The notes below the pieces were generated by a model that saw only the letters and a program-made list of their open reading frames with translations, was not told where the DNA came from and ran no database searches. 64,000 bases of DNA, from contig OX388349.1 of assembly GCA_947579665.1 (NCBI GenBank), positions 19,252,459 to 19,316,458 on the forward strand. Reading direction: 5' to 3'. Source of the stretch: Sympetrum striolatum (taxonomy: Eukaryota; Arthropoda; Insecta; Odonata; Libellulidae). Shown piece by piece: positions 45,700 to 55,439 of the stretch. Numbering within the stretch: the stretch's first letter is position 1; the number at the start of each line of letters is the position of its first letter. The position numbers were made by a program, and so were the translations under genes.

Positions 45700-48010
45700 C
45701 CGATAATTGCTTTTTTCTATTGCAGAGCACGACTGAAATTCCAGCATAATGTGCAGTCAGCGATTTATAATTTACGCCTTGCTAGCGGGAATATCCTCGT
45801 TTACTAGTACGTCTAAGCAGTATCAATCAAAGATGGATTATCGTGATTTCGGCAGTAACAGATTCCAAAGGAAATTTCTCGCAGGACTGCAACGCATTTA
45901 TCAACGAATATAGAATTAATAATATAGAATATTTTGGATAAGGGACTTTAATGAGTGTAATTTATTGGTTCATTTATATTGTTATCGATTATATGTAAAC
46001 CCTTCTTAGAAAAGCTTCCAAGTTATTTTTTTAAATATAGAATTCATGCACTACTAGATGAGACGGATACATGAAATTCATTAGAGAGTAAACAGAATAT
46101 TGCATGGCAACATATTTTTACCTAAGGTATCCATGGTTCGTCTTCAGATGACTCAAATATATTCCCTTATTAAATGCGCATTGAGTGATTTTTAAATCTT
46201 ATTCAGGCTCCATATCTTTAACAAAACTGGGTTAGAAGTAATTTTTGGAGGAAAATAAAACGAACAATACAAGTAGATAAATATATTAGCAATTCCTATT
46301 ACAGTCGCATAATATTGCTTTCGTTTCTAAATTGGGAGAAATTAGATAAATAAAACCAGTATTTTTAGTAATTTCATGCTTATCCGTCCACTCTAACAGC
46401 TGAGTTGATTGCTGAATCGGGGCTCATTAATTTTTCTATAAAAATACGAGATTCTAAAAAAAATCAAAAGAATTATTAATAAGGTCTTAGAATAAGAGGT
46501 CTTTAGAATAAAAGACCATATTTTTTCTATTATTTCAATATTTACAATACCGGCAAACAAATTGCTGACAACGTTGAAGAGTAATTTTAGTCATCCCAAT
46601 ATTATGGAGGAGACTTATATGTTGAATTGCACAATAAAAATGAGGAAATCTCAAGGTATTTATCAATTTAGAGAAAGAAAAGGTAAAACGTTAGGAAATT
46701 TTTTTATAAGAATAAGACATGGAGGTGAACGATGTTGCTTTGGTGTGAACTCGACCCTGATATATTTCTCAATATTCAAATAAATATTTTCAAAGTTATT
46801 TTTTACGTCCCTTTTATATTGTAGCTTCAGCTTCCATCCTTGGGTTTATTTATCACGAATCTGAATAATATATTTACATATGCATTTCAACGTGGACCAA
46901 TAAAATCCGACATCAGGTAAATAAAAACATTACATCTTCTTTTTAACACACAAATGAATAAAATAAAAACGGTTGTAAAATAGACTATATAAGCTGGAAC
47001 CAAATTGTATCTCTTATTCCCATGCAAACAGATCGTCTTACGGTTTATTCGAAACCGGTTATTAAAATTCCGGTTACTTAAAACGACTATATCTTTTTAA
47101 TCCGTGAGCCATTAGCGAGAAAAAGGTTAAGGGGAATTTTAGTGCAATTGAATTATTTGGTTCTGTTGATTCCCTTTATGTCGAAAAGGAAGTTTCATGG
47201 AAAACAATAAGGAAAATAGACGCATCGGATTTACTTAGCGATTAAATTTGTGTTATTACTATTCAAATATATTTCCACGATTCGGATACGAACATAACGT
47301 CAACCACGCACAACAAAATTGCTTCACGGGCGGCTGTTTTTACTTGTGTCTATCCTATGAATAAAGGGAACCCTTGTCTAAATCTGGCATTCTCTCCCAC
47401 GTCTCAATCATTCTACCCTCCCATGACACTTTTTATCTCCCATTTTCCCTTTCAGTTATTGTCTCTTTTATTCCCCCGCTCAGACGCATTCCTTTAGTGC
47501 ACAGATTCACTGCAGACATTCCCCATCGATTCAATGGAGTGGAAGATTCAGAGGTAATCAAATTATCCCGAGAGAGGAAGTGCCGTAAAGAAACGGAAGT
47601 TTTGCGGCGCCGAAAGATTGCCATAGCAACAGACACGCGTTCTCAAACGATTCGTCTCAATAAAAAAGAGCGTGTCTGGACCGGGATGCTGTCGCCTAGG
47701 GATGCTTCAAAGAGATCTCCTCTTCATCACCTCCGTATAAATGGAGAAGGGGATGAACTCCGGGTTTGCTTTTCAGTGCAACTCTTGCTTCGGCTTAATC
47801 ACTCGTTCCCCGGTTCTACGTGAGCGGAACGTGCACTATTGTTAGTCTTCCGAGTCTCGGGGGGCTCATTATGCTGTTCCGCCTTCATTGCGTTGACTAG
47901 TTTGCCAGTTTGATTACTTACTGACCCCTGGAACTCTATACTCCCGGTATATCTCTCCAATTAAAATGTTGAAAAATCCCTCATGGCACATGGTGTGACT
48001 AATATATTTA
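45700..48010. other. No supported gene; stop-poor block at 47374-47823
   Basis: The 149-codon plus-strand frame at 47374-47823 starts in pyrimidine-rich DNA and ends in a CpG-richer patch; it has no domain or signal peptide of note and an overlapping minus-strand frame. A paired AACCGGTT/TTCCGGTTA motif at 47058-47084 resembles Grainyhead-type sites. A CCATGGTTCG segment at 46128 echoes the repeat at 2.19 kb. Confidence 0.35.
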
Positions 48011-48011
48011 T

Positions 48012-48697
48012 CCATTTTTACTTTCTCCATATACGTAGTATAGAGAAAGTATTGTTTTCATGAAAAGAATCGACTTCGAGATTTCAACGGAAATATGTGT
48101 TTTGGGGTCCCTAGAACACATTTTGACCATTTTCGGAATGATGTCTGTGTGTATGTGTGTGCGTGCTTGTGGGCGCTCTAACGTGAAAACTATTATTTGT
48201 ATCAATACCAAACTTCATATATAGCACTGCGGTTGGTGCTGTCAGAGTTGATTAGTTTTTTTGGAGTAAATCGGTTAACCGGAAGTCGAGCTTTATTCTT
48301 CGAAGCAAATTTCCTGTTTTGCAAAATATCTCCATTAATATGATATTTAGGTATGTACTATTATTTATAAAAGTTTTAGAAAATAACATTTACTAGAACT
48401 TTTGTATGAAACATATTTTTGTATAACTGATTGTTTAATGAGTTATTCATGAAATACTGATAAACCGGAAGTTGCTGATTATATATATTGTGGGCGCTGT
48501 GGGCGAAAGGCCAATTTCATCGTTTTTCATCGAATATGTCCCGAAAAACTTTATTTATAATGTTTGTGATGTAAAATATAACATGATATAAATTAATCAC
48601 TTATCTTTCAAGTTTAGATTGAATATAGAGTTCGAAAATACTGTCGTTGATAAATATTTACATCTTATGTATGGAGAAAGTCATGTGCTGGCCACAT
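48012..48697 (-). mobile_element. Helentron-like non-autonomous element, copy B (~690 bp)
   Basis: Read on the minus strand it begins ATGTGGCCAGCACATGACTTTC (from 48697) and ends with the 31 base hairpin (48020-48050) and TAAAAATG, the same two ends as copy A at 23.57-24.38 kb. It shares the ATTTCAACGGAAATAT(G/A)TGTTTTGGGG segment (48088-48113) and one minisatellite unit with TTTCATACAAAAGT (about 48400). It has one unit where copy A has three and a partial fourth. A GTCTGTGTGTATGTGTGTG run (about 48142-48160) sits where copy A has a GTCTGTCTGTGG segment. Non-coding. Confidence 0.65.
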
Positions 48698-48879
48698 AAG
48701 ATTTATATTATTAGCTTAGTCCTTCTGCCTTCTTTGTTTTGTTATTTAGTGTATTGATCACACTTAATTACATTTTAACGTGACTATGTCTATTGATATA
48801 TCATATGCATATACTTATTGATAGTATTTATACATTTTGTCATGTTTCTTCTTTTAGTTATTACCATCGATATATTTGT

Positions 48880-48965
48880 GCAGATTTTTTACACCCCTCT
48901 TCTACGTGGGTATTGTAGTGGACACATTTTTTCCTAAGAATCTCTTAGGTTTTTTTACATCCGCA
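48880..48965 (+). repeat. Repeat family C, possible partial copy
   Basis: TTTTTTACACCCCTCTTCTACGTGGGTATT (48886-48915) lines up with the hairpin region of copies at 4.9 and 29.7 kb (TTTTACACCCCCTTCTATGCGGGTGTT). Downstream similarity fades, so this is a weak or 3'-truncated copy. Confidence 0.35.
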
Positions 48966-49243
48966 ATTATTCTCATTTTTCTCATACTATCTCTTTAATT
49001 AGATTGTTTCATAATTTATGACGATGGGTTTGAAAGAAGAAGAGACTTTTAGTCTCAATCTTACCCAGATATAGAGGCAGGTATTGTTGTCATTAACTGC
49101 TGTTTGGTCATCGTCAGGTGTCATCTGCAGCCATTATCTACTTATTAGTTACTATTATATATCTATTAACTCAAGACACAAACACACAAATCCAGCAAAA
49201 TGTCTTAATTAATGCAGCATGCCCCTTGGTATCTATCTATAAT

Positions 49244-49265
49244 ACACACACACACACACACACAC
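49244..49265. repeat. (AC)11 microsatellite
   Basis: A perfect AC run followed by six C residues. It lies within a 97-codon plus-strand frame as a Thr-His repeat, and I consider the frame spurious. Confidence 0.95.
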
Positions 49266-49499
49266 CCCCCAGATATCTCGTAAATACACTCGCTACATAT
49301 TTTTCATCATTCGTTAGAGAACTCACGCATCATTTTGCCAAATTGTCAATCATTACATTTACAATTTACCATTTGTTAAATTTCACATTCATTTTCCTGT
49401 GTTTCGGTTAGATTTTCAAGCTCTAATAATAAGTTGATCTCTGCGTAATAAAATAGATTGTCAAAGCCTTCTCTCCAATTCTGCATTCTGCAGGTACAT

Positions 49500-50065
49500 G
49501 AGCTAAAGAACATCCCACTCCATGCTCTTTAATTCATTTCTTGTCAGCTTATTCGTCACTTTATATCGTCCAATAACGTTTGCCTTTTTCTTTTTCACTG
49601 TCGTTTTCTTTGCATCCCACCGTCATTTACTTTCTTCAGCAACTGTGTTAAGATCCGACGCACCCATTTCCACTCTGCCATCACTTTATTACTTCGTTCA
49701 ACCCCTGTCTTCTCCCTCAACCTCCAGAGCTTCCGCGTTTATCTTTCCATCAACCAAACCCCCTTCCTACATCACATCAACATCTCGAAGGCTCAATTTT
49801 AGTATCCTTTTTAATAAGAGCCTAAGTTTTACACCCACACCCACACTCCAGGTAGGATATAATAATGTTTATATTCACCTTCCTGATTCTAGACTTTTCC
49901 AGTCATTACATTGTCTTTCAGTGTTGTCTTTGTGGTCTATTCCCACATTTAGTCCTTCACTTTTTGATCCATAAGAGCGCATCATTGAATATTGGTAACT
50001 ATTTTCATTCTTCTATATTGCCATGCGTTCTACTCTTCTATTATTTTAACTACATTTAAGTAAAC
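49500..50065 (-). other. Purine-rich on the minus strand; possible eroded retroelement
   Basis: The plus strand is strongly pyrimidine-rich and open in two overlapping frames (150 and 64 codons), both Ser/Phe/Leu-rich as expected from composition. The minus strand reads Lys/Arg/Trp-rich segments that recall LINE ORF2 linkers, but no catalytic motif is visible. Confidence 0.25.
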
Positions 50066-50334
50066 AGGCCTATGCTCATGTTTGAACAGTAGCCTTAAAT
50101 TCCCTCGAAAGATAAACGTGTACTTGAGAAGTGAGGTATAGTTGTATATTTAACTGATTCTGATTTTAACTGAGAGAAATTCTTTTGATAGAAACGTAAC
50201 ATCATCTTAAGCGATTACCGTTAGTAATTTTAATGTTTTGCAACTCTTTTCTCCAGATGAAAATCTTAAATTGAAGAACCAGAATAATTTAACCTGTTAT
50301 AAAAGTGATCGTGAAGCATAATAAACTACTTGTG

Positions 50335-50450
50335 AGGTACAGCAGGTGTATTTAATCACGTATTTTACGTATCAGTGAAGAGTGAGGCAAGTAAATTACT
50401 TTTCTCTCTGAGCCGTTATTGCTTTAGATAAAAATGTTCCCTCCTTAAGT
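50335..50450 (-). repeat. Dispersed repeat family R, inverted short copy
   Basis: On the minus strand GGAACATTTTTATCTAAAGC, AATAACGGCTCAGAGAGAAA, AATTTACTTGCCTCACTCTTC match the GGAAATGTTCTnCTTAAAGCATT, CnGnCTCAGTG and ACCTCACTCCTCAT landmarks of family R in order and spacing. Confidence 0.4.
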
Positions 50451-50659
50451 GCAGTTTGTAGCCGTTTGTACTATAAATTTTTTATTGCGTTCAGTAGAAA
50501 GAGAATTAAATAAATACCGTCATAGAGCGTCGTTTTTACCTCGGTAACACTCATTTTATAACCGCCACGTTCAGATGAAAGATACATCTCGCTTTATGGT
50601 GCACCAAAAGACAATTGAATGGATATTCCATTCATCAAGTTATGGCAGCAGACACATTT

Positions 50660-51040
50660 AATGACTACGTAAGAAGCCTTAGCTCTTGACATTTCCCGAC
50701 GCAGCCTCTCTCTCTGGAATCTCTGACGAGTGAGACGCGGAGTGAGTCGACATGCGAAAAATTGACTGACTCGGAAGGCGAGAATTGCCGTTTTGCAGAT
50801 CGCATTTCTCGTGCGTTTCGTGCAGCGATTTCGTGACCCAAGCGAAGGCTTTCAAGCGCCGGAAATTCCACCGTCGATACTTTTCGAGAGCGTATATTCT
50901 GCACAACTTGACTCGAAACGAAGTTCGGAGCTCGCGGATTTTTTTTCTGCGCGAAACGTATTCAAAGGGAAACCTTTTCATCGCGAATTCGAATTTCAAC
51001 GTATAAATAATCTCGCGGTTTGCAAATAATTTTCATGGTT
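50660..51040. other. CpG-rich block with opposed frames
   Basis: CpG-dense, stop-poor DNA with frames of 73 and 78 codons (plus strand) and 79 and 106 codons (minus strand) over the same bases. No motif is recognised. It could be an unmethylated island or an unrecognised exon; composition alone explains the frames. Confidence 0.3.
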
Positions 51041-51398
51041 TCCTACCGAGGGGCTTTGAGGGCAGTTTTAGTTACCCCGTGCTTTCATGGAGAAAAGTTA
51101 TAATTGCACTTTGACCTTGTAAATAAGGGGAGTCGTTCACGGGAGCTTCCTAGCATATCTCGGAAATGCTATGATTAATTCTTGACGCTGCGACGAGTTT
51201 CATTGCACGTGTAATGAAATTTCACTCTCGTGTATTTTAAATACTTTGAATTGATCTTCGTAATTCAGTCGGTAACTTGTCCTTGAAAACTTCCGTACTG
51301 TCGTATTTATCTCCATCATGCATCTTTTATCTGTTACATAGAATCACTCTCGACTAAATTGAAGTCGATTCTGTGTACAGTTCAGTTGAGTTCCATTA

Positions 51399-52153
51399 GC
51401 CGAATTGGTTAATGGTAGTTATCTGGGGTTATACCGTTACTTTTTTTCAGGTAGAAATTTGGAGGGTCTCCATCCTAATCCGGACCCTTGGCTCGCCTTC
51501 TAAGATCAGGAGCGCACGGCCGCCACAGAAGGGGTACCATAAAAAACTGACCGCGTGGAATACGATTTAAAAAGTTGTAAACAACTCAAATGAGCAACAA
51601 TTTATTACCTTCGTCGTCTTACTAGTCCAAATAGATGTACAAGCGTCTTCTGAGCGACGTTCTACGATGAAAGTTAAGATTTTTCGTGATTTTGCTAGAA
51701 ATGACCCGTTGAAGCACGGCAACGTTGCCCCGGGGATGGGTTGGCATGGCGGGAAGGATTTCTAGATTTCTAGGTTTTTAGATTTTTGCAAGAAATCCCT
51801 ACCCCCCCCAACCCAGCCCATCCCCGGGGTAACGTTGCCGTGCGTCAACGGGTCATTTCTAGCAAAATCACGAAAAATCTTAATTTTCATCGTAGAATGT
51901 CGATCAAAAGACGCTTGTATATCTCTTTGGACTAGTGAGACGACAAAGGTAATAAATTGTTGCTCATTTCAATTTTTTATAACTTTTTAAATCGTATTCC
52001 ACGCGGTCAGTTTTTTTTATGGTACCCCCTGCTGTGGCGGCCGGGCGCTCCTGAGCTGCGAAGGTGACGTCCGGATTAGGATGGAGACCCTCTAAATTTC
52101 TACCTGAAAAAGTAACGGTATAACCCTCAGATAACAACCATTAACCGCCGAAT
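51399..52153. mobile_element. 740 bp foldback element with 7 bp flanking direct repeats
   Basis: Arms 51407-51763 and 51791-52146 are inverted copies of about 355 bases, roughly 90 percent alike by eye, around a loop of about 27 bases. Each end starts GGTTAATGGT(A/T)GTTATCTG. Inner landmarks such as TACCGTTACTTTTT, GGTCTCCATCCTAATCCGGA, CTGACCGCGTGGAATACG, TTTGCTAGAAATGACCCGTTG and CCCCGGGGATGGG occur in both arms. The heptamer GCCGAAT lies at 51399-51405 and again at 52147-52153, abutting the right arm exactly and the left arm with one extra T, consistent with a 7-8 bp target duplication (hAT-, MULE- or Foldback-type). No ORF. A transcript would form a very long duplex. Confidence 0.75.
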
Positions 52154-52159
52154 CAATCA

Positions 52160-53700
52160 AATTATAAGACAAAGATTTTGTTATTTGTGTATATTCTCTT
52201 GGATTCATTTATATTTGGTTAGCCGTAATAAAATGAATTTCTGTTTCAGATTCAACATCGTTGATATTTTTAAAGAACCAATACATTTGCTTATATTCTC
52301 AGTTTAACGGCTTCCTTTCACTAAGTTTGACATTCACCAGAAGGACGTTCTGGAACAGCATCGAAATCGCAAACACCATTGACTTAACAGACGAACCCTC
52401 AATTTTTCAATTTCTAAATTGAAATTGGAAAATTTAAGAAATAGTTAGGTGGGAGATCATTCACGTTGAACGTTGAGATGATGTTTAAAAAAAGAATCAT
52501 ATTTTAAGAAAATTCAAGAAATCCTGTTATAGGATAGATTAGAAATAACTTTAGGTAAAGTAATTAATAAAATAAAAACTAGTTAATCTTCCACAAAATG
52601 TGTTTTTAATAGCGAATAGTTTATCCGGCATCCAGCAATTAGAACCAGAAACTACTCGCTATTATAAATATTTGGTGGAAGATTAAGACGTTTTTATTAT
52701 ATTAGTAATAGCCTTCCACGAGGTTACGCTTTACCAGATCCAATGTTTTAGGTAAAGTATATTTAGGAAAATGGAGAAATAATTCTAAAATAATAGCGAA
52801 ATTCTGAGAAAAATGTTATACTTTATTAAGATTGTTTTTCGTTTAAAAGTCGCTGGCTTATGAAATTCACCTCAGAAAATGGGATATTACGTTCTTGCCA
52901 ACCTATACTCTTTATATAATACCAAGCTATAGAATGACAGTAGTAACATGAAAACTCCTTGGAATTACTATCCTTTGGTAGCATAATTACGAATATTTTG
53001 ACTTATTCAAATTTTATTAGCGTATACATCTGTATGGATGAATAGAGGTTGCTATTTTTCCCGGAATGATATTTCCGCTTTTGGCCAAAAATTTTCCACT
53101 TGGTTGAATTAAAGAGCCAAGAATAACATTGGATCGATCGAAAGCCGTGGAGCAAATTTAATGAATATCGCTTTTCATATTCATGGACCCCGCGATGCAT
53201 GAAACATAAAAACGAGCAGTTATTTTCCGTTAAAAAGTGCATTTTCCGGAGCGGCTTTTTCTAAAAACATTCGCGCTCGGCGGCCCGCGAAATTTATCAA
53301 AGCGACGCAGCACCTAGATTTTGCAGAAGGATTTGCTAAAATCGTTGTTTTAAAAATAGCGTCTGAAGTAAATATTTCTGATGAACGTCTACATTATGAA
53401 ATATGACATGGATATCTCTCTATGTATGTTTTGGAAAAGATTGTTTTCATCTTTCCCTGGAGGGCTAAAAATAGTTGAATACGGAAATATTTCGGGCTAT
53501 ATATAAAGGAGGAAGAAACTTGGGTCACCCTTGTCCGAACCTCGCTGAAAGAAATCTTTTTTATTGAATTGTCTTGTATTAAAAATAGAAGTTTGCTTTT
53601 ATCCGTTGTCTGCTGCGAAATTGGGATATTTTAGGATTGTCCTTTGAGTACAATGAATACAATTTGGTTGACTTATTATAGAAGTGCTCATTAATCTACT
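52160..53700. other. No supported feature
   Basis: AT-rich DNA. One 79-codon minus-strand frame (53003-53242) has no motif. At 52590 and 52690 a TCTTCCAC(A/C)AAA segment appears in inverted orientation with GCGAATAGTTT/ACTACTCGCTATTATA between, suggesting a small decayed inverted repeat. Confidence 0.35.
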
Positions 53701-53719
53701 GATGGATAGAATAGTTATG

Positions 53720-54055
53720 TATCTATGCACTGCAAAAATAAGAGGCAGAGCCAGGAATTTATGTTATCATTAATGAGGTAAAAGATTCAGTAAGGGATGG
53801 TGAATGTGAAAAATGAAAAGAGTGTTTTATATCGGCTTGGAGAAATAGGGCTTTGGATGCAGGTAGATGACAAAATTTAACAACAGGAGAAAATCAGGTC
53901 TAATAGCATACCTTTAAGAATAAAAGGGGAAGGGTTTCGAGATGTATCGATGAGGTGAAATATGTAAGCATGTTTAGACATGTGTGGGGAAGTGTTGTGA
54001 ATAATCGAAGCAAATGAATTGCTCACCCCGACAGGGTAGAGCGTGAGTTACAATT
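53720..54055 (+). pseudogene. Degenerate LINE reverse-transcriptase C-terminal remnant
   Basis: Near the end the plus strand reads Phe-Arg-His-Val-Trp-Gly-Ser-Val-Val-Asn-Asn-Arg-Ser-Lys, stop, Ile-Ala-His-Pro-Asp-Arg-Val-Glu-Arg (about 53969-54040). It parallels Arg-Lys-Val-Trp-Ser-Ser-Ile-Val-Ser-Glu of the 16.0 kb remnant. The upstream nucleotides (CAGGAG, then CCTTTAAGAATAAAAG at about 53909) also match that copy in order. Multiple stops show it is dead. Confidence 0.45.
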
Positions 54056-54069
54056 ATTTTCGTGTTTAT

Positions 54070-55135
54070 ATATATGCAAGATAAGAAGAAGCCTAGATGT
54101 CACATTCACTATTAAATGAACTTACATTTTTAGTTGTGCAGTCATTCTCCTTACCACAAATTGCTGTAACCCCTAACGATTTTAGTTTGATTCTTACCGA
54201 GTTTTTCAGTACATTATTTTACTAAAAAGGCCCCTCTCGGCTTATACTCGAGTGAGGGTCCCACTTGCGTATTATCGGGTGGAAAAAGTCTGCCGTTGGC
54301 TGAAATCCGGTTGTTAATTCCTCACTTACACAATAAACAATTCTTTTAATATTTAACCAAGCGATGCCTCAATTACAGTATCTTTTTGGGATTTATTTTT
54401 GTTTTGAAATTCACCAGTAGCTGGTTTATACCCAAGTCAATAAGTTTTCCCTGTGTTTTTGTGATTAACTTCGGTGCTTCGTCTTGTATTTGTGTCGGTG
54501 TAAACTCGAGTATATACGATCGGTTTTGTAAGAAATGTCCTTAATTTCCAAATAGGTATTCAATCGCATTTTAAGATTACATTAATGGTTCATTGATGTT
54601 TGAAAGAAAAATTATTCAAATCATATTTAACGCAAATGATACACGACGCGGAATCTTTATATTGCACATACTTTGACGAACCTATGGTAGATCTGAGTCT
54701 TCATTTCTTTCACCATCTTTCGCATATATTTATATGGAAACCTTTACATTCATCCCTCTATTCCAAACACGCTTTTCCTTTTTTTCGCCTTCAGACATGC
54801 AAAAGCGTGAACAGAGGAAAGCAGCGCATTCTGGTGGCGAGATACGAAGTTGGCTTTTGGAAGCGCCGAACCGTTCGTGCGCTTATAGAATTAAAAAAAA
54901 GAGAAAAACGTAGAGCGTAAGACCACAACGTGTAAGAGCGGACTTACACTCCTCTAATGCGTGTGAAGTTTTGTGGCGACGTGCGTGAATGCGTGAGCGA
55001 ATTTGTATGTGCATATGAATACATTTGAAAATATATATAAGTTAATACATTCACATGTAAGTACTACATATTTATATGCATCTATATCGTCATCATCAAC
55101 AATTTTCAATCCGACGTCAAGTGTAAGCCTCCCCA
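54070..55135. other. No supported gene; stop-poor block at 54600-54920
   Basis: A 106-codon plus-strand frame (54600-54920) ends in a basic Arg/Lys-rich tail but shows no domain; I do not call it. Nothing else recognised. Confidence 0.35.
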
Positions 55136-55140
55136 CCTGC

Positions 55141-55305
55141 TTACCAATTTTTCCTATCCTGAGCTTCTCGTTGCCACGTCACGCCTAAGTACTTGACTGC
55201 TTCTAAGTATATGTTCCATCTATTCCTTGGTCTTTTCCAATTCTTTGTAGCCTGGTTAAGAACTGCAGATTTGCAACGGTTGTCGTATCTTCTCGCCATA
55301 TGACC
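55141..55305 (-). pseudogene. RTE-type LINE ORF2 C-terminal fragment
   Basis: From 55305 downward the minus strand gives an uninterrupted 54-residue reading ending in TAA at 55141. It starts Gly-His-Met-Ala-Arg-Arg-Tyr-Asp-Asn-Arg, passes Asn-Trp-Lys-Arg-Pro-Arg-Asn-Arg-Trp near residue 23, and ends Gly-Val-Thr-Trp-Gln-Arg-Glu-Ala-Gln-Asp-Arg-Lys-Asn-Trp. This matches the conserved C-terminal order G-H-(V/I)-A-R-R-x-D-x-R-W ... G-R-P-x-x-R-W ... W-x-x-x-A-x-D-R-x-x-W of RTE/BovB-like and related LINE ORF2 proteins. Upstream (55306-55340) the homology continues into a TAG stop (Lys-Leu-Asp-stop-Ile-Gly-His). It is a dead fragment with no reverse-transcriptase core nearby. Confidence 0.8.
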
Positions 55306-55439
55306 TATCTAATCTAATTTAACATGTCCATCAATCAAGTCATCATCGTCATCCAGGTATAGCCTTTCCTGTCTCTTCTTGGGATTCCAAGCATTACTTG
55401 TATAGAAACCCCTATATTTATTTATATGTAGACCTGGTA

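Noticed and set aside
47374..47823. 149-codon plus-strand frame as a gene
   Set aside because: It straddles a pyrimidine-rich and a CpG-rich segment with different amino-acid composition, has an opposed frame and shows no recognisable motif.
51396..51420. tRNA A-box at the outer end of the 740 bp foldback (TAGCCGAATTGGTTAATGG)
   Set aside because: The match includes the GCCGAAT flanking repeat, which lies outside the arms, and no convincing B-box follows. I treat it as coincidence, although a tRNA-derived origin of the arm ends is not excluded.
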